DNA from: Takakia lepidozioides
Lineage: Eukaryota; Streptophyta; Takakiopsida; Takakiales; Takakiaceae
Assembly: GCA_030704615.1 (NCBI GenBank)
Contig: CM060734.1
Location: forward strand, 62,016,042 to 62,080,041
Reading direction: 5' to 3'
Length of the DNA: 64,000 bases
Shown here: positions 22,134-34,159 of the stretch, piece by piece
Layout of the letters: each line of letters opens with the position of its first letter
Numbering within the stretch: position 1 is the stretch's first letter
Program-made: the position numbers and the translations under genes
The notes under the pieces: generated by a model
Databases searched by the model: none
What the model was told of the DNA's origin: nothing
What the model saw: only the letters and a program-made list of their open reading frames with translations

Positions 22134-22696
22134 ATGAAGTCAATTGTTCCTGTAGTATGGTGGTAGTGCTTGGTATCTGTGGCCAAATTTATGCTGTGAT
22201 TATCAGCACAGGGATTAACCCCAAATCAAAGCCATATATGTCTATGTTTTTATGGTTATGCACATCTGGCATCAGGCCTGGCTTGTGGACTCGCTGGCCT
22301 CTCGGCAGGCATGGCCATTGGCATTGCTGGTAATGCAGGTGTCAGGTGATTTGTGCCGTTGTTTTTTTCACTCTTCCTATCATATTTTGATTGATTGCAT
22401 TGGTTTGCTGCCATATGTGATAGGTTGACAGGTCTTATGTTTCAAACTCTTGATACCTGTTTAAACAAACATGCAGGGCAAGCCCATGCAATTTCAGTGA
22501 TGAGTAAGTTGAACAGGACTTTTATGAGTGATGGCTTAAGCTAACAAAAGCAAGGGTGGTGTTTGGACAGAGCAAATGCACAGCAACCGAAGCTGTTTGT
22601 GGGGATGATTCTGATCCTCATCTTTGCGGGGCTTTATACGGTCTCATTGTGGGTATTATCTTGTCATCTCGTGCTGGCCAATCACGTGTAGACTAA
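22134..22696 (+). pseudogene. V-type ATPase 16-kDa proteolipid subunit c, unprocessed pseudogene
   Basis: Translation in shifting frames gives, in order, [78 protein letters not shown] and ALYGLIVGIILSSRAGQSR then D-stop. This covers the second to fourth helices of subunit c, the proton-carrying ring protein of the vacuolar H+-ATPase. The frame is lost after VV (one base missing), around KPY, and at the IFAEALALYG position. That last gap also removes the essential Glu. An intron with a normal GT (22346) and AG (22570) splits GVR/ANAQQ, so the copy arose from genomic DNA and not from mRNA. The first exon is missing. Confidence 0.85.
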
Positions 22697-24866
22697 GTCA
22701 CACTTGGCACAATTATTTCAGGTAAACATGTGTTACTACAGTGTGCGCTAATCCAACAAGCTCACTGATCATGGGGTTTAGGAAGAAATTCCATGTGTAT
22801 AGTTTTGTTTCAGCCATGAGTTTCCATTAATTGAAAAGGGGACTTCAAACCCATTGAGCCAGGAAGGCTTTGGCAGCACCTTTTAATTAGGTTTGCGCAC
22901 GCTTAATCATGTAAATAATTTAGGAAGTGTTGGGAAGCATTCAATCTGTTGATGCAATCCATGCCCCAGAAAGACTTTGGTGCACCGCAAGACAATTTTT
23001 GCACTACTCACGGTTTGGCAACAAGTGTGTATAGTGTATACGCATCCTTTAAGCGGCAAGACCTGCAGTGCTCCATGGTTGCAAATGGTATCTTGCAGTA
23101 GAGTCTCATTGCTACCAAACAAGATTGTGAAATTATTTGTGTCTTTAACCAGATTTAGAATTCCCCGTTATGCCGGCCAAGTTTGTCAAGATGCAAAACT
23201 GTCCTGGTGAATCCTTCCTTCTCTTGCGTAAGGTTTTGAACTGCAATTGTGGGGGAAAACCGGGCCATGATGGGTGATTGCTTCACTGGCAGGTTCAGCT
23301 CCTCTTCTCCTTTGCTCACTCACAATAATTACTGGACTACCCCGTCTGAATGTCAGACATTATATTGAGTTTAACTGGTGAAGTTCTTACCCGAGGACTG
23401 CCCTGGATTTGAGAGAAAGGGCAGAGCCGAATATCCAGGAAAGTGGGCAAGAAAACCTGTTGTACAACAAAGCTCAAAAAATATTTTCCCAACCCCTGCC
23501 CGGATTTCAAGAATGTGCCAGGTTGAGGGCTGTAATCCAGAATCTCTCAGGCAAGAGCATTGTAATCCAGCGACAGGCTATTCTGGTTTAGGATGTCACT
23601 ATATTTACAGAGAGCAGTGCTTAGGTGTCATGTGGTATACACTGTACAGTCTGTGCCTCAATTGTGTGTGAGACAGATGTATCTCAAAGACACAGACACT
23701 TCCAGATCAGAAAGTTTAGAATAGGGCGTTTGACCATTGTACTGATCAATTTCATCATCCATATTAGGAAGTTGCTCGAAAAAAATGGAGGCCGGTCTGT
23801 CAGACATTACCCACCTTCCTCCTCGAGTCTTTAGTTTCCTATATCCTGTAGTGGCTGATTATGAACATGTCAAGGAGGATTGGCAAGCATTTACTCAGAA
23901 TACCTGCTCTTACTCCAGATCATTTTCCAACTCTAAACAGTAGAAACTAGATAAACACCTTCTGAATTCTATGAGGGGAATTCCCAGACCCAATGGCTTT
24001 CACAGGCGTGAGGTTCAGCACAGGGGGTGGGAGCCCAAGCGCCTGCGCCCCGTTCTTCTGCGCAAGTACAACGTTCCAGTACATGATTTTGAATCAGGTG
24101 CCATCAATGGGCTCCAACAGCACTTCCCTTCTGCCCACACCTTCTGTTTCTTAGAGTGGAAGGTTGTACCTTCACCCTCAGGAAGGCATGGGATGGCATT
24201 CCCACAGGAAGGCAGGCAGGCCATGGCATTCACTCTCAAGAGGTGTGGTCAAATACAAAGGCTGAAACCCCAAAGGGCACTATACCCCAAAGTGAATGCC
24301 CAAAGGGAGATTGCTTTGCTATGCCCGCAGAATATATAGCCAAAAAAGTGAGCTGGCTTGCCATGCCAAATTATTGTACAAGTGAACCACAGAACCCAAC
24401 CTCATGTAGTTTGTTCTGCTGTGCCTGTATTACCTGTGATCCAAACCCCATCTCAGATGGGTTGGAGGCCATTGATACAAATTATGCTACTGACGTGCAA
24501 AAACTACGATGGACAGTGCCTCCCATCCTGCTAGTATGAGCTATACAGGTTCATATTGCACATGAATAAAGCCACCTAGACTGGAGGAACAACGCAGTTT
24601 TTGCCTTTGAGCTAACTGCCAGTCTCCTGCCATGATGTTACATCCTCATTGGTAAGTCCAAACAGAGGAGAATTCAAAATTTCTTTCAGGGTTATTATGG
24701 TCCTATCTATCTACATGACAGTTTTGCATACTGCCCTGTCTGTGTAATTGGGGTTAGCCTCACTGTACACACAGTACCACCTGCCCAAACATTTTGGAAA
24801 TGCAATGAGGAGTACTGCTCATCTGGAGTAACCAGCTGTATCAAAAATGGGAAACAAAGACAGAAA
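22697..24866. other. Intergenic, no recognised gene
   Basis: The ATG-initiated frame at 23971-24339 (+) has no recognisable domain. It is helped along by short internal repeats around 24175-24240 (GGAAGGCA/GGCATTC units). I do not call it a gene. Confidence 0.35.
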
Positions 24867-27652
24867 TTAGATTCTGTCAGCGATTTTGCTCAGCGCATCA
24901 GCTAGTTTCTGAAGCACTCCAACCAAGCTGTCTGCCTGCTCCTTGCGCTGGGCACGGTCAAGTTGCGCATTGTGATTGTGAGCATCAGTTTGGACCTGAA
25001 TACTGTGAGCCAGTGCAGCCTGCATTACCTTGCCACTGCTCTCCAGGGCCAGAACCAGCTGCTCCTTGTATGTGTCATCGTCAGCATCCCGGAATGCACG
25101 GTTTCGCTTCTTACGACCACCGCTCAAAAACGCTTTCTGATCCTCCCTTCCACCTGCACAGCATGCAGTGTTTGAAGCCATTGGCACACAATACTTCCAG
25201 CCAAATGTCCTCACTCTAGAATGGGGAAGGTGAACATGCTCTTCATACATGTCTAAAATATGCAGGTCAAAAAGTCTGACCACTATATTAACAGCTAACT
25301 GAAGATGGGAAAGGATGCAGAAGATAGGCCTTACTTGAATGAGAGGTGAAGGCACCATCCAGCTGGGCCATATCAGGTACATCGTGGTCATCATGGTCCT
25401 GCTCCAGTTCGGGAAGTAATCTAGCCCCGTGGATGGAAGGGCGGGAGCTGTCAAACAATGAGACAGGAACCATGCTGGGCTTTCCCCCAAGCATCCCATC
25501 AATGTCTGCAAAAACTTCTGCATCATACTTTCCTGGCAGTTTGTTCTCCCTCCTTTTTTTACTCTTCATCACCTGTGAGGATGTTGTAGATTTCAGATAT
25601 AAGTTCTAATGTTCACCTGGTTGGAGCCACTGCAAGGACCAAGTTCAGAAGCATTTTCCTGGCCTTCAGTAAAAATACTGATGGACCAAAGTACTGATTT
25701 TCAGCTAAAAGTGGAGACCAGCCCCCAAACAACTTTACAGAAGCAACTGACTAGGGGAGAATTATTTTGACTAAGAGCTTCCTGCCATAACTGCCATAGG
25801 AACTCCTCTAGGAGACTCCTAGACACCTGGTATGAGGGCTGGGGACCATACCAGAAACCACAAGCTCACACACCCTACATTGTTGAAAGGGTTTCTGACA
25901 TGATAGTGAAAAGGTTCACATCAAAGTGTATTGAAAACAAAGTACCCAATATGAGTCCACTCCGCTCCGCTTGCGCCAATCGCGGATCTTCTTATAGTCA
26001 TCCCACAGATTGCTCCACCGCTTGCGGCACTGCTTAGCATCCCGATCCACACCAGAGGCTTTGCAGTAGGTTGAGACAGACTCCCACTTCTCATCAGCTG
26101 TAACCAACTTCTTCTTGTTGGGGCCCAGCATTTTTAGCTCCTCCTCACGCTTACGCTTTGCTGCCACCAGAACACGGCTCTCATGTTTTGTCCATCGCGG
26201 ATTGCGAGCCCCCTTGTCATCACCTTCTTGTTCTGCTAGTGCTGCATTCAATGGCACCAGAAATGGCCTCTATCATATCTCACTGTGCACATTTTAACAG
26301 AAAGTGTGTGCCTGTGATGTCAACATGACCGTTAATGCTTGAAACAGACGTGTGCCTACCTGAGGGTGGGGAAGAACTGCCATCACCCTGACCAAGGTCA
26401 GCTATGTCATGGTCATCATGGTCCTGCTCCACTTCTGAGAAAAGGCCATCCTCCGTTGTGTGGAGGGCATGGTCAAGTGCAGCATCAGGCGAATCGCTGG
26501 GCTTTCGACCCAAGAACGCGTCCATCTCGGCAAACACCTCCTCATCAAAGGCACCTGGCAGCTTCTGATCCCGCCGCTTATCGCTTCGCATCACCCAATA
26601 TGACTCAAGACTATTCAAGCGCTGCCAGTCCCTGAATACAAACTCAGTAACATTTGTTTCTCTAAGAATATCTGCGAAAATAAATGCATATCTCATTCAA
26701 CCTTCCCCTTGAAGAATTAACTTTGATGGCCCATTGGATTTTGTTTTAGTGGGGCTAAAAGTTTAAACATTTGTTAGTACAGATATCAGGGTAAGCACCC
26801 TCTGTGACATGCTTAACCCTGGATTCACAGCACATGCACCACCGACCGGCATTTGTTTCTCGGATACAATGTGGGCATTAGGTGGGTGTGTAACATGCTC
26901 TTAGAAACCATGCATTATTATGGTTCACCTGTTTGGCCTTCCTACAATGCAAACGTCCTGCTTCCTGTCGAAGTAAAATAACCCACTAATTTCACTCTCT
27001 TTCAATAAGCTTTGCAGAAAGGGGGTAGATCCAGGCCTCAAGCAAACACCCACACCAAACTTATGCCAGATGAAGTGACATCCCCGTTGTCCACTCAAAT
27101 TGGAGATGTCATCAAACACACTGGGGTGAAGAATCATCTTCAACACAAGCGCAACAATCATAATTCTTTAATCGCAAGAAATAATATGGGGCTTTCAAAG
27201 CAGCCTGGATCTTGTGGACCCGAAAGGCAACACAAAGGAGCTGCGGCGGAAGTACCATTTCACCAGAATGGCCTCAAAGTCAGATTCAGTTCCTGATAAT
27301 TCTGGTGGGAAAATTACCAACACACAGCATCCACGGAAGCAAGAAACGCATACCTGATCTTTTTGTACTCGCCGAAGAGGTTGCTCCATCGCTTGCGGCA
27401 TTGGCGCGCATCCCTGTCCACCCCACTAGATTTGAGCAACACATACACATATTCCCAGCGCTCCTCACCTGTGAGCCGACAAGCATCTTCTTCTTGCTTT
27501 TTCTTGGCGGCCACCAGCACGCTGGTCTCATGCTTGGTCCAGCGGGGGTTGCGAGCACTCTTGTCATCTGGACCATCATCCAGATGCTCTGCCATAGCCA
27601 CCAGGGAACCCCCATTTCCAGGGTCACTCACAGCGCCAATGCCCTCCGGCAT
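24867..27652 (-). CDS. Trihelix DNA-binding protein with two tandem modules, five exons
   Basis: Exons 27652-27354, 26631-26360, 26241-25946, 25572-25335 and 25153-24867 splice in phase into 463 residues. The start is the ATG at 27652, because the open frame upstream begins only with TTG. Residues about 35-103 and about 204-277 are two Myb/SANT-like trihelix domains (NPRWTKHE ... QCRKRWSNLF.EYKKIRDW). Each is followed by an SYWVM.S..RR...LPG..D.EVFA..D..LG.KPS block and an acidic EQDHDDHD stretch. The last 75 residues form a likely helical oligomerisation segment. The SYW/LPG block recalls plant ASR3-like trihelix transcription factors, so a nuclear regulatory role is likely. In module 1 an intron interrupts KKI/R-DW. 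In module 2 that site is continuous and the intron falls after SYW. Two adjacent genes, the first having lost its last exon, would be the alternative. The shared phase across the 118-bp intron supports one transcript. The last acceptor (25153) is the least certain. Confidence 0.75.
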
Positions 27653-29638
27653 AGCTGCCCTGCCTCCTCTCACACCACTTTGCTGCAATCCTGGGGAGGG
27701 GTGGGTGGGGCTGAGGCGCGGCGGAGTGGTGGCGCGGGGGGAGGCGGGGGCTAAGGCGCACTATGGGCAGTGAGGTGAGAGATGACCAGAGAGGTGCGGG
27801 AAACACAATCTGCAAGTGAGAGGTAAGGAGGTAGAACCGGCCACCTCTTCTCATAAACCAATCCAACATTCTCTCCAACACGTTCTCTCAGAGACTCTTC
27901 ACGCGCAATCTTCCTTCAAATTCTTGGCAATCATCCCTCGCGTCGCAAATCCTTGCCTTCAAAATCTCACAGGGCTCAAGCAAAGCGTTTAGGGTTAAAG
28001 ACCAGCAAGCTGTCCGAGGGAGCGACCGGCGCCGGAAGCAGCCGGTATCTTTCAGGATAATATCGGGTTAAAGTTATCATCTTTAAGAACTCGTATAGAA
28101 TAATTAAGTCAAAGTCATGGATTTCAAGTCTTTTTACCGGGAGCCCGGCTGTAGGAGGTCATTATTTTCAGTAAACTACTTAATCGGGCGGGACTTTACT
28201 TGAAAACTGCCAAGAACGCTGTGAGACGGATGAATAAGACGTTCATCCATTTAAACGGAACTGTTAGCTGACAAGTGGGATTAACCTTCGATTGGATGAA
28301 CGTCGAATTTCATCACTATGTATTCCTTTATTTCATTCACACTCGATTCACTCATTCAGCTGTGGATGAATGTGTGATGGACACGTTGATTGGGGACGAC
28401 GGGCACGTGGCGGTCATCTCTGCAAGGCCCGCTTCCTTCGAGCTGTGAAGGTCGCGGGCCGCATCGTTCTGCACGGAATTCGCACAGTGCGACAGTGCGG
28501 TTTCATGTTGCTCGTGTTGAATTCCTTTTCTGGTATGACGTTGAATCGTACATTTGAAATGTGGAGTAGAGGTAGGATTCTTTGGAAGTTTAAGGATTGG
28601 GTCTGCATTGTGGAACCAAAAGCAGCGGAATCCTACTCCTCAAGTTGATAGGACCGACGCAACATTTTTTCTTGTGTTGTTCTCAGTGTGAATTTCCTTT
28701 TTTCTTGATACTTGTTCGAGGTTTCTGGCACGCCAAGGGAAACAGACCCGTTTACTTCCTGTGTTTTGTCTGTTGAAGCTGAGATTCCACAATTTTGTGT
28801 ATGGAAACCTCGGCCTTCTTAGTGAACGTGACTCCGACGGGGAGAGGGTCTGGTTTTTCTCTTCTCATGGTGAATCCTTATGAGGAATATGCAATTATGT
28901 TTTTTGAGTTACCAGTTGTACCTTCAAAGTTATGAAAAAATAAGTACTGTCTGCTCCCGTCTGTTTCATAATATTTGGGAGAGACGGAAACCTATAGGTG
29001 ACGATATTTTGGCAAATATAGAGAAATCTAGTAAAACAAGAGGCTGAATGGAACACATCGGAAGTATAACCTTGCATGTTCTCACTTTGCTAGCTCGAAA
29101 AGTGTCTTCCAAGGGAATGCATGGTGAGAACAGTTTTCGTAGCATTTGAGGATTGAGACTGCACACACAGCTCTTCCTCAAGGAGATAAAAGGCACGAAT
29201 ATGCCCTGATTCTGCTGGTCCAAGGTGTTCCTTGCGAAAATTTGGCAGGTTCAAGATTTCTAATTACCGTCGCTTTCTTACTGAATGGCAGAAAAAGAAT
29301 ATGACAAGGACCAAGAGGTTCCAGGATGGTCTCAGTCCTGTCGTTGATGACAAATGTTGCAGTTTAGTAGGCGGTGAGAAATTTTGTCGAGCTGCTTGTT
29401 TTTGAGGATTGGGTCAGTAAGAGGAGTGGGTCAAACTGGTCACTCTTACTGCAGGTGAGAAGAGTACAGATGGTTTGTCCCCTTTGATCTGCTTACGATA
29501 TGAAATTTATGTTTGCTGCAGGGGTCTCTTCTCCTGTTCTAACAGAGTTTCCTGTATCTCTTAATTCTCATCTTTTTAACCAAATTATGGCTGTCAATCA
29601 CAGGGAGTTTCAAGGAGTGGTAAAGGAAGACAGTAATA
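27653..29638. promoter_or_regulatory. Divergent intergenic region between the trihelix and lipid phosphatase genes
   Basis: The two start codons are about 2 kb apart and diverge, so both promoters lie here. A G/C-rich patch (27690-27760) directly precedes the trihelix start. The remainder has no recognised coding content. Confidence 0.4.
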
Positions 29639-32600
29639 ATGAGGGGTCCTGTTCAAAGGGGTCATTCAGATGTTTCGGGTCCCTTGAATATAAAGCTTGG
29701 GGAATTGCTCAAATATCATTGGAAAGATTGGCTGCTGATTGTGGGCCTCGTAGTCCTTGAGATTCCTCTTCAGAACATCCACCCTCATAAGCGCTATGTG
29801 GGTAGATGGATGTTTGTTACGGGAGAGCTGAGATACCCATCAAAGAGAGAGACAGTCCCTGTTGCGGGTGTGGCGGTATGTCTTCCTCATGTTTCTCTTA
29901 CTTTGTTGGTTTCTGTGGACTATTAGAACACAATCACTTCTTCTGTTTTCTTCAATTTCTTTTTCAACACATTATAACAGCAGTTTGTCTGTAAATTGGG
30001 TGTGTCAAAAATGCTGAGGGTGAGCCTTGGCCCCAGACCTGATGTCAGTGGAAAAGTTTCTCTTCAAAAATGTTGCCATCCAGTTGTGGCACTGCAGGCC
30101 TTGCAATTGGTCTGGACATTGATCTCACTCATGTTGTGGGAACTCATAACTGCTGCTTTTCTGATGCTGCTGGCCTTAACTTCAGTGTTCACCACTTCAT
30201 TTGGTTTCGTTGGTGGGCTGAAGGTTAGACCATAATGTTTGCACTCGTGGATGTGAGCAGGTCGTTGCTTTGGTGATACCTGTTGTGGTTGTTTTGGGTT
30301 ATTATTTTCAGAGAAGAGAAGTCAGAGATTTGCACCAAGCTGTACTTGGTATGACTTCGGCCCCCTTATGTGCAGTTCCAGGAATTGTGTATTTGGGCAT
30401 TGGCGATGAAAATGTGGATGTGCATATCCTCCTTAGATGATTGGGCTCTCTTGCTAGTGTTTGATTGGGTTGACAATACAGTTTGTTTCTTATTCAGCGC
30501 AATTAACAGCATGTTGGGGTTCCTCCTTCCCCATCTCGTCACCTGTAATCATTCACACACATCTGGTCATGGATCCTGGTTGTTACTGAATTGGTGCTCT
30601 TCTCCTCCAGGACTTTTTAGTGCAGTCATACTCACTGCAGTGATTACGGATTCCCTCAAGGACGGAGTGGGGCGTCCGAGACCAGACTTTTACGCCCGGT
30701 GTTTTGGGAGTCCTACTGCCCAAGATGTAATTACAGTCTGCAGTTGTCTTCTATCATTTTTCCCTCTAGCATTGTCCATATCTTTGTGCTTTCCGGATAG
30801 TCTCCAGAAACAATTGGTGTGGCATGCATCGAAGCCCAGTGAGGGTACAATTTTATGTCTTCTATATGCAATGTTTACACACAAATTATGGAGATTCTTC
30901 AATGTAAAGTTGTGTGGATTGGAGAAATTCTGATGGTAGCAATGTCGAGTTGCTCAATGGCAGTATTATGATTCAGATGGTAATGTGGCATGCAATGGAT
31001 CTGCATCTGTCATCCGGGAGGGCCGCAAGAGTTTTCCCAGCGGCCATGCGTCTTGTGCGTTCTGAACCTCTATTTGCGGCTATATGCACACAATAATATT
31101 GGACAGGACTTGTCTTCAGTTGGTTTCTACAGGAAAAATCCTGGCAATGTGGGAGTGCTGTATACAATCTGCTTAAGTTGTTGTGGTTACTTGGTGGTGC
31201 TCAGGGTCATTTGCTGGAATGGGCTATTTGGCCATGTATCTGGCAGGCAAGTGTGGTATGTTTGATAGGAGGGGTCACTCTTGGAAGCTGCTGCCAGTAA
31301 GCTGTCCCCTGCTCTGGGCAATCTTTGTTGGAATATCACGTCTAGAGGACTATTGGCACCACTGGACAGATGTATTTGGTGGGGCTCTTATAGGTAAGAC
31401 AATTAGCCCCTGCCACATTACTTCCACTTGGTGACCACAATACCAGCAGTGTCGCTCCTATATGTTTGCGGGACATCTAAATGCTAATTACTTGGTGCTC
31501 ATTACTAAAGTGGATCTCTCACTTTCAGAAGAAGCAATGAGCTTAATGCAGGCTTATCTAAAGACACAGACTCCCCCTCTCTTCTCTCTTGCTCTCTCGC
31601 TCTCTGTGTCTCGCCCTACCCTAAATGTCCTTCCTTTGTTGCCACATTAGTTTTAGAATTTTACACTGGTTCTTTCTGCGTTCTGGGTCCTCTGGGCCTC
31701 GCATGTCGGTTATAAAAAATTACCCTTCTTTCTTTCTTGCACACAGGTTCTGTTTTCCCACTTCCATCAGTGTCATTGCTCTCTGATCCTCCTCAGCCCA
31801 GCTGAGATCACCGACAGCTCAAGGTTATGTAGAGACACCTGCTGCAACATTAGAGGTTATTCTGACAGTATCCTCACCATGACTACTGTGGCCTGGAAGG
31901 TCATCGCATATATTACTGTTTTATCTTTTGATACAGCCTCTTATCTACACCGACGTTGTTGATACCCAAGAGTTTGAACTTGGACCGCAGCTGTTTATAT
32001 ACTGTTGAATGCTTTGACTGCCAGCAACTATATTGAAGGAAAGTGAACAGAGGAGTACCATGGGTTGGAAGTTGAATATGATAATGGAGAACTGCCTGGA
32101 ACCTGGTGGATTGATGAAGCACAAGTTTTGGTCCGTTTGCAATGCAATGTGTATCAATTGGTGGTGTGCAACAAAAAACTGCATTGCTGATTTGTTGCAT
32201 TCGCAGGATTGGGTGCAGCTTATTTCTTCTATCGCCAACACTTTCCAAGCGTGTTTGACAATGATGGTGAGTCTTTATTGTGGTCAGTTTTTCCTGCAAT
32301 CCTTCTCCATTAGTGGTTGTTCTGCTCAAACTGGGCAACCGTCCACAAGGCTACAGCAAGCAACGTCTTATGAGTGCATTCTGTAAGGATCATATGGGAT
32401 GTTGATATTTGGATGCCTTGCAATTATAGTTGGTATCAACCTCCACAAAAAGGGGCAGTAGTTGCTGTAGTTAATGCATGCTTCCAGTCAGGCACTGCCA
32501 TGCTGCAGTTGTTGAAAAGCATGTTCGGGACAGAGGTAGAAGATCTGGATGTTGCCTGACCTTGGGTATTTGTGCTTATCTCCAATTATTTTGTATCAGC

Positions 32601-32795
32601 TATATATGAGGTAGAATACTAATTTCTCCATGTATTTGTGCAGCTGCAAATCCATATGCACATTGGGGAGGTGCTTTCTCTCCCGAGATGTTGGCCCCTC
32701 AACTTAGCTGGGATTTCCATCCTTCTGCTCCTGCTGATGTGCCATATCATCATTTCCGTAACGGTGCACCAGATAATTTGGAAGGGGCATCTTGA
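29639..32795 (+). CDS. LPP: Lipid phosphate phosphatase (PAP2 family), seven exons
   Basis: Exons 29639-29875, 30261-30348, 30611-30726, 30964-31054, 31205-31393, 32207-32266 and 32644-32795 join in phase into 310 residues. All three signature motifs are present: KDGVGRPRP (Lys125 to Pro133), FPSGHAS (His175) and [12 protein letters not shown] (Arg223, His229, Asp233). About six membrane helices surround them, for example [30 protein letters not shown] and [12 protein letters not shown]. The family removes phosphate from phosphatidic acid and related lipids at the ER or plasma membrane. The length matches plant LPP2-type enzymes. The C-terminal 50 residues are hydrophilic and Pro-rich. Intron 6 (32267-32643) contains a LINE 3' scrap. 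The start at 29639 is the first ATG in frame, and an upstream non-coding exon is possible. Confidence 0.93.
32316..32386 (+). mobile_element. LINE 3'-end scrap in lipid phosphatase intron 6
   Basis: The words GCTCAAACTGGGC, CCACAAGGCTAC and CAACGTCTTATGAGT occur in the same order and spacing as at the 3' end of the LINE remnant in the LCAT4-like intron (about 18190-18250). Only this terminal part is present. Confidence 0.6.
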
Positions 32796-34159
32796 AAGTG
32801 CAACTGATGGATAATTTCAGTCTTCTGTTGTGTAAAGAGCAACCTGTGAGCTTCTACGTCAAGTTTGATTTTGATCACCCTGTTTGTCAGTTAGAAGTAT
32901 AGCCTTCATGGCTGATAGATTGTACGCAAAAGGCCTGGAATTGAATGTTTCAAGGCCTGCCCTTCTAGATCAGACTTCTGGATCTCTGTTTGTTGGCACC
33001 GGAAAAGACACAAGCTGGCCCTTTCATTTTTGTTTTTGACCTTGATCATATGCCTCTTGAAGCTCAATTATGGTGTCAACGTTATTTTTTCTCCTGATGT
33101 ACATTATTCGTGAATCCATGGTGGATGTAGATTGTCCTCTTGAACTTCTCTTCGCTTTGATGTCTAAAATGAAAGCCCTCTCAAGTGATGGCCGCCTTCC
33201 ATAATCAGTGGCAAGAAGAGTTGTCCATGTTCTGTGATTGTTGAATTCTCTTTCCACTTTCAGTCTGATTTTCTTACCCACCGCAAATGTTTGGATGATG
33301 GCAGGAGATGAAAAGCTATCACAGGCTTAACGTGGTTTAGCCTGGGGCGCACCCCACCGCTGAACAGTTGGTGCCCCTGTCCCTCCTTCAACTGCATTTC
33401 GCGAGGGTTGCATTTGGCAAGGGTGAGGTGATTAACATGGGTTTACAAACTGTCAGTTCTTGAGTTGAGGGGCCAATGTATTTGCATTGTAATAGTGAGG
33501 GTTATTTTATTTATGGACGTTTAAGCCATACTCCATTGGGTGGAGATGGAGGTAGAGAGGAGTTAGTAACACATCAAGGAAGACGTGAACTTCTTCAAGT
33601 GGCCCCAGTAGCATGGGCCACTCGACACAATGTAATGATTTCACTGGCCGTCTCTGGGCAATGCTAGAGAAATAATACATCATGCAGCTCTGGGAATCGC
33701 CAAGCCTGACACATTCATTTTAGCAACATCTTTTCATTCTGAGCTGTGGGACATGCTTAGTACAAGGCTTCTTTCATTGGCCCTCATCTCTGGGTTCACG
33801 GAGTGCAGAATGTTCTAGTCTTGCTTCCTCCTTTCCATATAAGATCAACCAATTCTGGAACTGATCACCTTCACCAGAAGTTGCACAGGCACAAGGAGAA
33901 GACAACTGGGATCTGGGATATGTACTCTGTTCTTACACCACTATAGAGCCCTTGTTTTTCCCTTCTAGAACCACCCTCAGATTAGCAGGATATTGCTCTA
34001 ATAACAGCTCAAATGCTTGCAAATCAAAGAGCACCAAGTAGCACACTGACCGTCCGATTCGGAACATCTTGATGCTGGGACGGCTGGGAAGCATCGGAGA
34101 TGAGAGACTGGTGTGTCTCGGCCATGGCAGCCTGCGCTGTGTTATAACTTAGTGGAGGG
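32796..34159. other. Intergenic, no recognised gene
   Basis: The frames on both strands are short and have no motif. The first part should be the lipid phosphatase 3' UTR, and the last part the leader of the gene starting at 34160. Confidence 0.4.

Noticed and set aside
23971-24339. 122-codon plus-strand ORF
   Set aside because: It is supported only by short internal repeats and has equally long frames overlapping on the other strand.
27653-27688. Extra 12 residues at the trihelix N-terminus
   Set aside because: The frame opens with TTG, and the first ATG is at 27652.
33024-33281. 85-codon minus-strand ORF, basic
   Set aside because: No motif, no neighbouring exon, and it lies in the 3' region of the lipid phosphatase gene.
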